64,000 nt of DNA, taken from positions 1 through 64,000 of the forward strand of contig JAEDAG010000002.1 in assembly GCA_017309015.1 (NCBI GenBank), in the 5' to 3' direction. The notes beneath the pieces are model-generated. The model was not told the origin of the DNA. It was given only the letters and a program-made list of their open reading frames with translations, and did no database searches. A program made the position numbers and the translations under genes. Origin of the DNA: Faecalicatena absiana (GTDB lineage: Bacteria > Bacillota > Bacilli > Lactobacillales > Lactobacillaceae). How positions within the stretch are numbered: the stretch's first letter is position 1; each line of letters starts with the position of its first letter. This document shows, in pieces, positions 35,922 through 44,513 of this stretch.

Positions 35922-36755
35922 TTAATTCCACAAAAACTTCTGCAGGGCCCGGTCAACGCGCGCGTTTTCATGCAGCTGGCTGTGCTGGCCGCCCTGGCCC
36001 TTGATACGCAATTCCTGATAGCTCTTGGCGTTGACCAGCAGGTATTTCAAAGACCTGGAAGAGTTGTTGTAGACGCGCTCATCTGAGCCATTGCCGGTAT
36101 CGCCGTAAATATTGAGTACCGCGACTCCCTTAGGATAGACTTGCCGCAAATACAGGAGGTCTTTATAGGTCGCGTCCATGTGCTCTGGCTTGCCAGACGC
36201 GGTCAGCGGCGAATCGGAATTCGCGCTGTAGCCCTTGATCCCGTTGTAGTGGCCGGCGATGCTGACCTGTTTCTCGATGACCGGGAAGCTCTTTTTGCCC
36301 CCGTCATCCATGATCATGTAACAGATCGCCATGTTGCCCATGGAGTGGCCCACTAGGTTCATCTTTTCGAAGCCCAGCTTCTTCTGGACGGTCTTGACCG
36401 CCTTGTAGGCATACCAGCCGTCCCGGTGGTAGTCGGGGTTATCGTTGTCTTGAAAACCGACCAGGATGACCGGATTCTTGGGCTTGTCTTGGATCTTTCC
36501 CCGCAATTTGACGCTTCCGCCCCAGCCAACCGTCGCCGTCAAGACTTCATTGGTCTTGCCCGCCTTTCTCGCCGCCTCAGCCATGTGCTTTTCCGCATTG
36601 ATGCTGGACCCGTAGCCGTGGAAGAAAAAAGTCACCGTTTCTTTGGACTGGCGGGTCTTGACACTTTTCGGCAGCGGCTTCTGGCAACTGGTCAAAAGCA
36701 AGGCAGCCAGGAGGAGGGGGATGATTTTCAGAATATTGCTGATTCTTGTCTTCAT
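35922..36755 (-). CDS. DUF915-type alpha/beta hydrolase lipoprotein
   Basis: 277 aa. Lipoprotein signal with LLTSC (Cys24). The mature part is an alpha/beta hydrolase: TFFFHGYGSS (oxyanion loop), NLVGHSMGN (Ser nucleophile elbow), and GGQHSQLHEN near the end with the catalytic His. DUF915 proteins are common surface hydrolases of lactobacilli with unproven substrates, probably esters or acyl chains. Start ATG with GGGAGAG. Confidence 0.8.
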   Translation of the reverse strand: MKTRISNILKIIPLLLAALLLTSCQKPLPKSVKTRQSKETVTFFFHGYGSSINAEKHMAEAARKAGKTNEVLTATVGWGGSVKLRGKIQDKPKNPVILVGFQDNDNPDYHRDGWYAYKAVKTVQKKLGFEKMNLVGHSMGNMAICYMIMDDGGKKSFPVIEKQVSIAGHYNGIKGYSANSDSPLTASGKPEHMDATYKDLLYLRQVYPKGVAVLNIYGDTGNGSDERVYNNSSRSLKYLLVNAKSYQELRIKGQGGQHSQLHENARVDRALQKFLWN

Positions 36756-36845
36756 TTTATCTCTCCCAATCTTTCTTTACTAACCTATTCTACCCGCTGA
36801 TACCCGGCTTGGTAAAGGCAGAAGCCCTTTTTGTAACAGTCGACG

Positions 36846-36873
36846 AAAAGGCCCTGCAGCGTGCAGGGCCTTG
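36846..36873 (-). terminator. terminator
   Basis: Minus strand AAGGCCCTGCA / TGCAGGGCCTT with a 3-nt loop and TTTT, 13 bp after the small frame at 36886. Confidence 0.75.
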
Positions 36874-36885
36874 CTCAAATATGGC

Positions 36886-37008
36886 TTATTTAGCAATGCG
36901 GTCAATCCAGGCGAAAAGCTCCGGCAGGTCATAGCCGCCCCGCTTTTGTCCAGCCAGATATTCAGCTGGGGCAAACACGTTCAGTTTCTGAATCTTCCAA
37001 AACGGCAT
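36886..37008 (-). CDS. possible 40-aa protein or gene remnant
   Basis: A 40-aa minus-strand frame starting MPFWKIQKLNVF and ending FAWIDRIAK, between two terminators. Codon use is like real genes here. Its ATG touches the T-run of the mvaS terminator, and the only Shine-Dalgarno candidate (AGGAG) lies in that hairpin's loop, 11 nt away. It could be a leftover C-terminus of a lost gene downstream of mvaS, or a small protein made by readthrough. Not recognised. Confidence 0.35.
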   Translation of the reverse strand: MPFWKIQKLNVFAPAEYLAGQKRGGYDLPELFAWIDRIAK

Positions 37009-37036
37009 AAAAAAAGAGAGCTCCTGCTCTCTTTTG
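37008..37036 (-). terminator. terminator of mevalonate operon
   Basis: Minus strand AAAAGAGAGC-AGGA-GCTCTCTTTT with a seven-T run, 10 bp after the mvaS stop. Confidence 0.85.
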
Positions 37037-37045
37037 CTGCTCGCG

Positions 37046-38209
37046 TTATTTTTGCCGGTACTGGCGCACGTAACCCTTCTGCCCAGCCAAATACCAGGTG
37101 CCCCGGTTGGCATCGCTGGTGAATTCGACGTTTTCTGGCAAAGTCTGCATGGCTTCAGTAAAGGTCTCCTCGTATTGGCCAACGCCCAGGCGGATTCTTT
37201 CCTGCAGCATCCGCTTGTGCATTGCCGGACGCAGACGTCTTTCATAGCCGTCCACGATCTTGCCTGAGAAGAATTCAGCCATGGCCCCTGACCCGTAGGA
37301 GAAGAAGCCTACCCGGTCGCCGGCCTGCAAGTCGCCATTTTCCAGCAGGCTCAAGACCGACATGTAAAGGCTGGCCGTGTAGATATTGCCGACTTCGCGG
37401 CTGTACTTGGCTGACAACTGGAAGTTATCACCCAGGCGCTGCTTGACCGCTTCATCTTGCCCGTCAATGGCAATGCTGTGGGCCTTGAAACCCATCTTGG
37501 TATATGGCAGGTGGTAGCAGATGCCGGCGAAGTCCTTGACTTCCAGGCCCTTTTCCTCCAAGTATGGGGCAAAAGTGTGTCTAAAGAAGTCCAGGTAGAC
37601 GTCGCGGCTGTAGTGGCCGTCCACCAAGGCCGTCTGGAAGTTGTTTGGCCGCCAGAAGTCATTGATGTTTTCAGAATAAGAGGTGTGGCCATCTTCTAAA
37701 GCGATGATCGCCGGGTCCTCCTTGATCAGCATGCTGATCGCGCCGGCGCCTTGGGTCACTTCGCCTGGCGTTGACAAGCCATATCTGGCGATGTCGCTGC
37801 CGATGATCATGGCGCTGTGGTGCGGGTGGGCGCGGACGTAGTCGCGGGCCACCTGCAGACTGGCCGTCAAAGCAAAGCAGGCTTCCTTGATTTCAAAAGT
37901 CCGGATTTGAGCAGGCAGGCCCAAGGCTTCCTTAACAAACAGTGAAGCAGACTTGGACTGGTCGATCCCGCTTTCCGTCGCAAAGATGAGCAGACCCAGC
38001 TGGTCCAGGTCAACCTGGTCCAGGTATTCTGCGGTGGCGTTGATCCCCATAGAAACCGCATCTTGGGTTTGGTCGGCAACAGCCATTCTGTCTTGGCCGA
38101 TCCCAATCAAGAACTTGTTGGGATCCTCGCCTCTGGCGTGAGCCAAGTCAACCATGTCGACAAACTTGTTCGGCGTGAAAAAACCTATCTGATCAATACC
38201 AATTTCCAT
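37046..38209 (-). CDS. mvaS: hydroxymethylglutaryl-CoA synthase
   Basis: 387 aa, standard length. IGIDQIGFFTPNKFVD at the N-terminus, catalytic Cys in FEIKEACFALTASL, and GSGAMAEFFSGKIV near the C-terminus fit bacterial HMG-CoA synthases. It joins acetyl-CoA and acetoacetyl-CoA. Last gene of the thiolase-mvaA-mvaS operon, 4 bp after mvaA, with GCGAGGA as ribosome site. Supplies mevalonate for isoprenoids such as undecaprenyl phosphate. Confidence 0.93.
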   Translation of the reverse strand: MEIGIDQIGFFTPNKFVDMVDLAHARGEDPNKFLIGIGQDRMAVADQTQDAVSMGINATAEYLDQVDLDQLGLLIFATESGIDQSKSASLFVKEALGLPAQIRTFEIKEACFALTASLQVARDYVRAHPHHSAMIIGSDIARYGLSTPGEVTQGAGAISMLIKEDPAIIALEDGHTSYSENINDFWRPNNFQTALVDGHYSRDVYLDFFRHTFAPYLEEKGLEVKDFAGICYHLPYTKMGFKAHSIAIDGQDEAVKQRLGDNFQLSAKYSREVGNIYTASLYMSVLSLLENGDLQAGDRVGFFSYGSGAMAEFFSGKIVDGYERRLRPAMHKRMLQERIRLGVGQYEETFTEAMQTLPENVEFTSDANRGTWYLAGQKGYVRQYRQK

Positions 38210-38213
38210 GTAA

Positions 38214-39440
38214 TTATCGTCCTCGCAATTCTTTCAAAAAAACTTTGGCGGCAGTTTCGCCATATTTATGCTGGCTGGTCATCAAGTCGAAGACCGCCTT
38301 TTTTTCTGCTGGAGTGGCTTCAAGCAGGTCAACCACGTTTCTGGTCTGCAGGCGCATGTGGCCGGCTTGAATCCCTTTGGTCGAGATGGCGTTGATGGCC
38401 GCGAAATTATTGGCCAAAGCCACGCTCGCTACCAGGTTCGCCAAGTCTCTGGCTTTTATTTTACCTAATATTGAGTAGCTTTGTCTAATATCCGGCCGGC
38501 TGGAAATGGATCCGCCAACCACCCCCAAGGCCAAAGGCAGGACCACCTCTCCCTTTAAGGCCCCGTCTTTGATTTCCCATGAGCTAAGACTCTGGTATCG
38601 GCCATCTTTTACGGCATAGGCATGGCTGGCTGCCTCAACTGCCCGGGTATCATTTCCCGTTGCCGCCAAGACCGCGTCTACCCCGTTCATGATTCCCTTG
38701 TTGTTGGTCACCGCGCGGTAGACGTCCTTCTGCCCGATCCGGCTTAAGAGGGCCATCTTCTTGGCGATCTCTTCGCCCTTGACTGAATCATGGTCCTTAG
38801 TCAGCGTGGCAAAGTCGATCGTGACTTCAGCCTGGGTCAACTGACTGGGATAGTTGGACAGGATGGCGAACAGCTTATCCTTAACTCCAGGCTCATTCTG
38901 CATCTTGCCAGCCAGAAATTCCAGGATGGCATTGGCCTTGTTGGCTCCCATCGCTTCAGCCGGGTCAATCAAGGCCAGCAAATAGACCAGGTCATCTTCT
39001 TGGCGAGCGGCTATCTGCCGCACCCCGCCGCCATGTCTGACCAGCGAGGAGAATTCCCCATTGGCCAGATCAATATAAGCTGGAATCAGCTTAGTAAAAG
39101 AAGGCAGGTCAAAGTCACTGCCAACCTGCAAGACGATCTGCCCGTAAATCCCATCGCGGCGGCTTTGGGCAATGACGCCGCCATTCTTGGCGAAAACGGA
39201 GAAGCCGTGATTGGCCGCCGCTACTACTGAAGCCTCTTCCGTGGACATCGGGATCCGCCATTCCTGATTGTTGACCAAGGCGCCGGTCAAGCAGCTAAGA
39301 GGCAGCTCCAGCTCCCCGATCACGTTTTCGCTCAGATCATTGAGCCGATCCAGCTTGTCAGCGGCAACAGGCTCAAGAGAAGCGCCCTGCTTAACCAGTT
39401 CCTCCCGGCGCTCCTGGGGCGACATTTGGTAAAACTTCAT
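38214..39440 (-). CDS. mvaA: hydroxymethylglutaryl-CoA reductase, class II, degradative-type fold
   Basis: 408 aa. Starts MKFYQMSPQERRE; ENVIGELELPLSCLTGALVN and EEASVVAAANHGFS are the class II HMG-CoA-binding strands, AATGNDTRAVEAASHAYA the cofactor region with the catalytic Asp, and the C-terminus (GHMRLQTRN) carries the flap His. It reduces HMG-CoA to mevalonate. Its ATG immediately follows the thiolase stop. Confidence 0.92.
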   Translation of the reverse strand: MKFYQMSPQERREELVKQGASLEPVAADKLDRLNDLSENVIGELELPLSCLTGALVNNQEWRIPMSTEEASVVAAANHGFSVFAKNGGVIAQSRRDGIYGQIVLQVGSDFDLPSFTKLIPAYIDLANGEFSSLVRHGGGVRQIAARQEDDLVYLLALIDPAEAMGANKANAILEFLAGKMQNEPGVKDKLFAILSNYPSQLTQAEVTIDFATLTKDHDSVKGEEIAKKMALLSRIGQKDVYRAVTNNKGIMNGVDAVLAATGNDTRAVEAASHAYAVKDGRYQSLSSWEIKDGALKGEVVLPLALGVVGGSISSRPDIRQSYSILGKIKARDLANLVASVALANNFAAINAISTKGIQAGHMRLQTRNVVDLLEATPAEKKAVFDLMTSQHKYGETAAKVFLKELRGR

Positions 39441-40553
39441 TTATGCTTTCTCAACCTCAAAGGAGATGGCCAAGCCCCCGCCGATGCACAGGGAAACGAC
39501 TGCCCGCTCGCCGCCTCTTTGCAGCTGGCGCACCGCGGTGCCCAAAAGCCGGGTGCCGGTTGCGCCAAGCGGGTGGCCCAAGGCAATCGCGCCGCCCTGC
39601 CGGTTGACCTTGTCCAAAGGCAGCTCCAAGTCGCGGGCCACGGCCAAAGTAGTTGCCGCGAAGGCTTCGTTGATTTCAAAGAAGTCATAGTCGTCCTTGC
39701 CGCGGCCAGTTTTTTCAAACAAGCGGCTGATCGCGTAGTAAGGCCCATAGCCCATGAATTCCGGATCGTAGCCGACTTCTGAGTAGGCACCCAGCTTGGC
39801 CAGGGGCTTAAGGCCGTATTCCTTGACCTTCTCAGCGGTAGCCAGGATGATCATGCTGGCGCCGTCAGTGATTGGGGATGCATTGCCCGCGGTCACCGTC
39901 CCATCTTCTGAGAAACTGGTCTTCAAATTGCTCAAGGCCTCCATGCTGGTATCTGGGCGAACGTTCTCATCGTGGTCGATTTTCCGCTCATCATCCATGA
40001 TGACCAGGACCTCATCGTCGAATTTGCCTTCCTTCCAAGCCTTGGTGGCCTTTTGGTGGGAAGCGAGGCTGAATTCGTCCTGGTCGCGTCTTGAAACGTG
40101 GTCGCGCTTAGCCACGTTTTCAGCGGTGATGCCCATTGGCTTCTTGCTGAAGGCATCAATCAAGCCGTCTTTCATCATCAGGTCTTTTGGCAGGTTGGTC
40201 ATGGATTCGCTGCCGCCGACCGCAACCAGACCCAAGTCGCCGATAGCCATTTGGGCTTGGGCCAGACGCACGGCCTTCAAGCTGGAGCCACAAACTTCGT
40301 TGATGCTGGTTGCTACGGAATCCTGGCGCATTCCGGCGTTCAAAGCCACTTGCCGGGCCATGTTCTGGCCCAGGCCAGCGGACAAGACGTTGCCCATAAA
40401 GAGGGCATCCAGAGCCGTTGCATCAAGGTCTGCTTCCTGCAGAGCCCCTTCTAAGGCAATTTCGCCTAATTCAATGGCGGAAAAATCGGCCAGCTGCTTG
40501 TGGTAGCGGCCAAACGGGGTTCTTTTTGCGGCAACAACATATATCTCTTGCAT
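39441..40553 (-). CDS. acetyl-CoA C-acetyltransferase (thiolase)
   Basis: 370 aa, slightly short for thiolases (about 390). Nucleophile Cys in NEVCGSSLKAV, GNASPITDGAS, NEAFAATTLAV, GHPLGATG and the second catalytic Cys in CIGGGLAISFE are all present, so it should be active. It makes acetoacetyl-CoA, the first step of the mevalonate pathway, and heads the operon. Shine-Dalgarno TTGAGGAGAG. The promoter should lie in 40560-40700; no confident boxes were picked. Confidence 0.9.
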   Translation of the reverse strand: MQEIYVVAAKRTPFGRYHKQLADFSAIELGEIALEGALQEADLDATALDALFMGNVLSAGLGQNMARQVALNAGMRQDSVATSINEVCGSSLKAVRLAQAQMAIGDLGLVAVGGSESMTNLPKDLMMKDGLIDAFSKKPMGITAENVAKRDHVSRRDQDEFSLASHQKATKAWKEGKFDDEVLVIMDDERKIDHDENVRPDTSMEALSNLKTSFSEDGTVTAGNASPITDGASMIILATAEKVKEYGLKPLAKLGAYSEVGYDPEFMGYGPYYAISRLFEKTGRGKDDYDFFEINEAFAATTLAVARDLELPLDKVNRQGGAIALGHPLGATGTRLLGTAVRQLQRGGERAVVSLCIGGGLAISFEVEKA

Positions 40554-40765
40554 TATTAATAAACTCTCCTCAATAAGTCATCCATTTTGGGGACAATCTT
40601 CAAAAATAATCAAAACAGCAATATTTAATATCTGTTCTAAACTACTATAGTTTACTATAACGTCTTTTGCCCGCCTAATAAAAAAACTTCAACAAAAGTT
40701 TAGAACTTGCTTACAACAGAAAAGGCGCTCATTCAATAAGAACAAGTGCCCAATTTTAAATGTTT
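40554..40765. other. intergenic region upstream of the thiolase gene
   Basis: 212 bp, AT-rich, no gene. It must contain the mevalonate operon promoter. A near-palindrome ATAGTTTACTAT (about 40657-40668) could be an operator. An imperfect hairpin around 40723-40750 followed on the minus strand by TTTTC may once have ended the histidine kinase operon before the resistance element inserted. Confidence 0.35.
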
Positions 40766-40854
40766 TTCTTAATGGCTATGTCACAACAAACAGTTGATAA
40801 ATAGCCATTTTTATAGGGGAGTATCAGAACTCCCCTACAAACTGTTATTTGCAG

Positions 40855-41349
40855 TTATCTATACTCATTTGGAATTTCGATATGAAATGTCTCACACAAT
40901 AACTTCACATCATGTGCATCATTTTCATCAAACTCGTATCCCAGATGGAACATTACTTGACTATATGGTTCAATACAGGAAACCTCTATTTCCTCAATTC
41001 TTCCTTTACCCGAAAAAGTTTCTACCGGAAAACAATCCCCATCATAAAGAATTTCACCTTCGTCCGTATATTCAAAACAATGCAAATCAATAATTCTGTT
41101 TTTCAAATCTTCCCATACAGTATGGTTCAATGTTGTATATTCCATCTTAATCTCATAAAAGCCATTAGCTTTCATTATTTCTATAAAGTTCTGATAATCG
41201 TTCTTTTCTACAAAAATGTCAATATCATTATGGGCTCTTGACTGATATCCAAGAAGAGCATCTACACCCCATCCACCATCAAGAAAGACTTTAATCTCCG
41301 CATCTATTGCAAATTGAAGAATCTGTTTTACATCTGTTATATTGACCAT
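40855..41349 (-). CDS. lnu(C): lincosamide nucleotidyltransferase Lnu(C)
   Basis: 164 aa starting MVNITDVKQILQF; a longer frame upstream overlaps the transposase end and is not used. FLDGGWGVDALLGYQ and HNDIDIFV give the nucleotidyltransferase GG...DxD signature. It adenylates lincomycin and clindamycin at the 3-hydroxyl, giving resistance. From memory the sequence is near-identical to the published streptococcal Lnu(C). 23 bp after the transposase gene within the element. Confidence 0.92.
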   Translation of the reverse strand: MVNITDVKQILQFAIDAEIKVFLDGGWGVDALLGYQSRAHNDIDIFVEKNDYQNFIEIMKANGFYEIKMEYTTLNHTVWEDLKNRIIDLHCFEYTDEGEILYDGDCFPVETFSGKGRIEEIEVSCIEPYSQVMFHLGYEFDENDAHDVKLLCETFHIEIPNEYR

Positions 41350-41372
41350 CTTATCATCTCCACAAATTCTAA

Positions 41373-42416
41373 TTAGGCGACCAGAGGAACTGCTGGTCTG
41401 TTTGATAAATCTCTGCATTTAGCAGTTTTCAATGTTGCCAAAACAAAAGTTAAGAAGATGTTCCTTTTCTCCATGTCGCTTTCTTTGGCGTAATTTACAA
41501 GGTTATTCCACACAAGATAGTTGTTCAGATACTTGGTAGAAACACCGTTAAAGCCACGCATAAACCTCTTTAGCTGGCTATGGTAGCTATTGATATGTTG
41601 GATATTATAAATGCCTTTCTTGGCTTTGCCAGTCTTTAACTGCACAAGGTCAATGCCATTGGCATTTGTAAATCTCACATAGGAGTTCATCTTGTCCGTA
41701 ACAAGAGTGGAATTGGTCTTAATCCTACCATCATAAATATGATGTAAATCTCTTGTAGAAACTCTACCAGTATTCGTAATCTTGGAGATAGACAAGCCAT
41801 TCCTATTAACCGCACAAGGAACACATACCTTTTCTTGGGACAAGCCTCTGATATGTGTAGAATGACCACGCTTATGAGCCTTGCGTGGCATAGCAAATGT
41901 CTTACTCTTGCTATGATTGCCCTTGTACGAGATGGCGAAAAAAGTTTCGTCAGCCTCAATAATGCCGTCAAGGGTAACATCGTCTGCCATATTCTGAAGT
42001 GCATCCAAAATCTTGTGTCTCCAAAGGAATGCGGTGTTTCTGTGAATCCCACAAGCAACAGCAGTCTTACGAATGGATAAGCCATTCATCATACAATCAA
42101 TGTACTGCTCCCACACGGACAAGTCTTTTCTTGTACCAGACACAATGGAGTTCGTAGCAATCACGAAGGACTTGCCACAATCCTTACATACATATCGCTG
42201 TGTGCCATCTTTACGATGACCATTGCGAACCACATGGATACAGCCACAAAGAGGGCATACACGACCATTTGCAAAGCGTTCCTTTGCTACGAAATCTTCA
42301 ATATTCAAAGACTTTACAAAGGCAGGACTTAAAAGCATTGTTTTAAGGCTTTCCTGCTCTGCGACAGTCAACTTACCGATAATATCTAATGCGTCTTTGA
42401 TAGTAGGCATATCCAA
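41373..42416 (-). CDS. IS1595-family transposase (ISSag10-like)
   Basis: 347 aa. N-terminal zinc ribbon (CPLCGC ... CKDCGK, about 54-80), helix-turn-helix with GLSIRKTAVACGIHRNT, and the ISXO2-like catalytic domain beginning DGIIEADETFFA, then a conserved Asp (LVTDKMNSY) and an N/H-rich end HINSYHSQLKRFM typical of the family in place of the usual Glu. It catalyses movement of the lnu(C) element. Intact. Confidence 0.9.
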   Translation of the reverse strand: MDMPTIKDALDIIGKLTVAEQESLKTMLLSPAFVKSLNIEDFVAKERFANGRVCPLCGCIHVVRNGHRKDGTQRYVCKDCGKSFVIATNSIVSGTRKDLSVWEQYIDCMMNGLSIRKTAVACGIHRNTAFLWRHKILDALQNMADDVTLDGIIEADETFFAISYKGNHSKSKTFAMPRKAHKRGHSTHIRGLSQEKVCVPCAVNRNGLSISKITNTGRVSTRDLHHIYDGRIKTNSTLVTDKMNSYVRFTNANGIDLVQLKTGKAKKGIYNIQHINSYHSQLKRFMRGFNGVSTKYLNNYLVWNNLVNYAKESDMEKRNIFLTFVLATLKTAKCRDLSNRPAVPLVA

Positions 42417-42538
42417 TTACCTCCTTCGGTGGTACTGTTTCTTACTATTATTATACGCTATTTCTCGTCAAAAATCAATCATTTGTTGTGACAGAGCCTT
42501 CTTAATTTAGACAAGAAAGCAGGGGCAAACCAGCCCTC

Positions 42539-43837
42539 TTATTCTTGATTATCGGCATTGCTTGCCGCAACTTTCTTAGATGTAAGACGTTTTAAGGTAA
42601 CCGTAAAGGTCATGACCCCATCTTCCCAGTGAGCGGAAATCTTGCCGCCAAAGGTGCAGACCAAGTCTTGGGCCATCGAGAGGCCGATCCCGAATCCCGA
42701 CTTTTTCTTCTCGTCATGGTGGTGGGATTCATCCTCTCTGTAAAAGCGTTCAAAGAAGCGCTTAGTATCAACGTTCTTGCCATCTCGATAAGAGTTTGAG
42801 ACGGTAAGAACGGCGTTTTGATTGAGCCGACTCTTGGCCAAGACGACCAAGACCTTGCCATGATCATCACAGTATTTCTGCGCATTGTCAATCAAAATGT
42901 TGACCAATTCAAGCAGACTTCTTGATTCAGCGTTGACGTAGAGGTCTGGCTCAATTTTAACCTCGTAGTCCTTGCCGTCTTTAGCCAGAACGGATCTGAA
43001 AGACTTGGCTGATTCTGAAACTTTTTCTGAAAAATTAACAGGAGAAAGGACCAACTCATCCGGCTCACTCATCCTGGTGACGGTAATCAATTCATCGATC
43101 AGGCGCGTCATCCGCTGAACCTGCTCGATCGTGCTCTGATTCCATTCATCATCGTTTCCAAGAATTTCTTCCATTTCGGTATTGGCACTGATAACTGCCA
43201 GTGGCGTCTTCAGTTCATGCCCAGCATTGGTAATAAAGCGCCGCTGCTTGTCGTAGGCCTCTTTGATCGGCTCAACTGCTTTTCCTGCCAAAAGTCCCAT
43301 GATCACCATGAAGATCAACACGCCGGCAATCGTAAAGCACATTGCATATCTAACCAGCAAGAGGGTTGATTGCATCAAAGGTGCCAAATCGATGAAACAG
43401 ATAAAATACTTGTTTTTGGATACCTTCTTGGCCAGGTAGCGAAAGCGCATGTGGCTGGAATGAATGTTTCCTCTTAATTTGCCATTTCTTACAGCCAGCG
43501 CTACTTCTTGATCCCGGCTCAAGGCAGAATTCAAGGACTCTGCAATAATGTGATCGGAATCAATCACAGTCGTCTTTCCCTTTGAAGTGTCCAGCATGCC
43601 CGTGAAATAGCGGTACTTGAACATGCCTTCCCGGTTGTACTGGTCGCCAAGGCGATTCTTCGCTTCCTTGAGGTTCAAGCGACCGTCATTTTTTACAATC
43701 ACGGTCAGAATCTCATCCGCTTCCGAATTAGACCTTGCATAGGAAATGCCAATTAAACTGGCAAAAGAAATAATCATGACCAGGAAGAGTGAGAGCGTAG
43801 CCAGCCACATAAAGCGGCGGCGAATTTTTTTAATCAT
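42539..43837 (-). CDS. sensor histidine kinase (RelS-like)
   Basis: 432 aa. Two membrane spans (about 10-32 and 160-182) enclose an extracellular sensor of about 125 aa with no known domain. Cytosolic HisKA with phospho-His in NAGHELKTPLAV, ATPase with LIDNAQKY (N-box), and GFGIGLSMAQDLV (G-box). Follows the response regulator with 2 bp between. In S. mutans the alarmone synthetase RelP is encoded with the RelR-RelS two-component pair; this operon has the same order. Confidence 0.85.
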   Translation of the reverse strand: MIKKIRRRFMWLATLSLFLVMIISFASLIGISYARSNSEADEILTVIVKNDGRLNLKEAKNRLGDQYNREGMFKYRYFTGMLDTSKGKTTVIDSDHIIAESLNSALSRDQEVALAVRNGKLRGNIHSSHMRFRYLAKKVSKNKYFICFIDLAPLMQSTLLLVRYAMCFTIAGVLIFMVIMGLLAGKAVEPIKEAYDKQRRFITNAGHELKTPLAVISANTEMEEILGNDDEWNQSTIEQVQRMTRLIDELITVTRMSEPDELVLSPVNFSEKVSESAKSFRSVLAKDGKDYEVKIEPDLYVNAESRSLLELVNILIDNAQKYCDDHGKVLVVLAKSRLNQNAVLTVSNSYRDGKNVDTKRFFERFYREDESHHHDEKKKSGFGIGLSMAQDLVCTFGGKISAHWEDGVMTFTVTLKRLTSKKVAASNADNQE

Positions 43838-43839
43838 GA

Positions 43840-44508
43840 TCAGGCCCTCGTCAAGCTGAAGCTGCCGCCCTTTTCACCCAGAATCTTCACGTGAGCGCCA
43901 ATTGACTGGAGCTTGGAGCGCAGATACGAGATATAGACCCACACGACGTCCTCTGTTTCGTCCTCCTCTTTCCAAACATGGTTGAAAAGCTCACGCGTTG
44001 AAAGCTGCTTGCCAGGATTAAGCAAAAAGTAACGCATCAGACTGGTTTCCTGCTTCGACAAGCTGATTGAGTTATTGCTCGACAATTCCTGTGAATTAAG
44101 GTCAAGCTTCAAGTTGTCATAGTTGAGCTCTTGCTTGCTATTATAGTCTTCGCTTCTGCGCTCTTTTGACCGCAAGCGGGCCAACAGTTCCTTTAATGAA
44201 AATGGCTTAGTCAAGTAGTCATCTGCACCGACGTCCAGCCCAGTCACCTTGTCATCGATTTCAGATTTGGCCGTCAGCATCATGATATAAGTCTTATCAC
44301 CAGTGGCACGGATTTCCTTGACTGCTTCCAGGCCATTTTTGACCGGCATCATGATATCCATGATGATTACGTCATAGGGATGTTTTTTGACGGCATCGAC
44401 AGCTTCCTGACCGTTAAATACTGAATCGACTTCATAGCCGCTTTTTTGCATGGCAACCGTTACAACCCGGTTCAATTGTGCTTCATCTTCAGCCAAAAGA
44501 ATTTTCAT
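43840..44508 (-). CDS. OmpR-type response regulator (RelR-like)
   Basis: 222 aa. Receiver domain with acidic pair DE (residues 7-8), phospho-Asp in DVIIMDIMMP, and Lys in LTKPF; C-terminal winged helix (about 125-222) ending YISYLRSKLQSIGAHVKILGEKGGSF as in OmpR/PhoB regulators. Partner of the kinase downstream; 5 bp after the alarmone synthetase. Its targets may include its own operon. Confidence 0.9.
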   Translation of the reverse strand: MKILLAEDEAQLNRVVTVAMQKSGYEVDSVFNGQEAVDAVKKHPYDVIIMDIMMPVKNGLEAVKEIRATGDKTYIMMLTAKSEIDDKVTGLDVGADDYLTKPFSLKELLARLRSKERRSEDYNSKQELNYDNLKLDLNSQELSSNNSISLSKQETSLMRYFLLNPGKQLSTRELFNHVWKEEDETEDVVWVYISYLRSKLQSIGAHVKILGEKGGSFSLTRA

Positions 44509-44513
44509 AAAAA

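Larger units (their letters stand above)
40774..42498 (-). mobile_element. MTnSag1-like lincosamide-resistance transposon, 1725 bp
   Basis: Ends GGCTATGTCACAACAAA (40774 on) and, reversed, GGCTCTGTCACAACAAA (to 42498) are inverted repeats with one mismatch over 17 bp. The sequence TTCTTAAT flanks both sides (40766-40773, 42499-42506), an intact 8-bp target duplication as made by IS1595-family elements. It carries a transposase and lnu(C) in the same direction, the content and size known for MTnSag1 of Streptococcus agalactiae. Lower GC than its surroundings marks it as recently acquired. Confidence 0.92.

Noticed and set aside
40590-40690. FabT- or FapR-like operator before the mevalonate operon
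   Set aside because: Only loose A/T matches; no full palindrome of either consensus.
41350-41418. 23-residue N-terminal extension of Lnu(C)
   Set aside because: It overlaps the transposase 3' end and is not part of the known protein, which starts MVNITDV.
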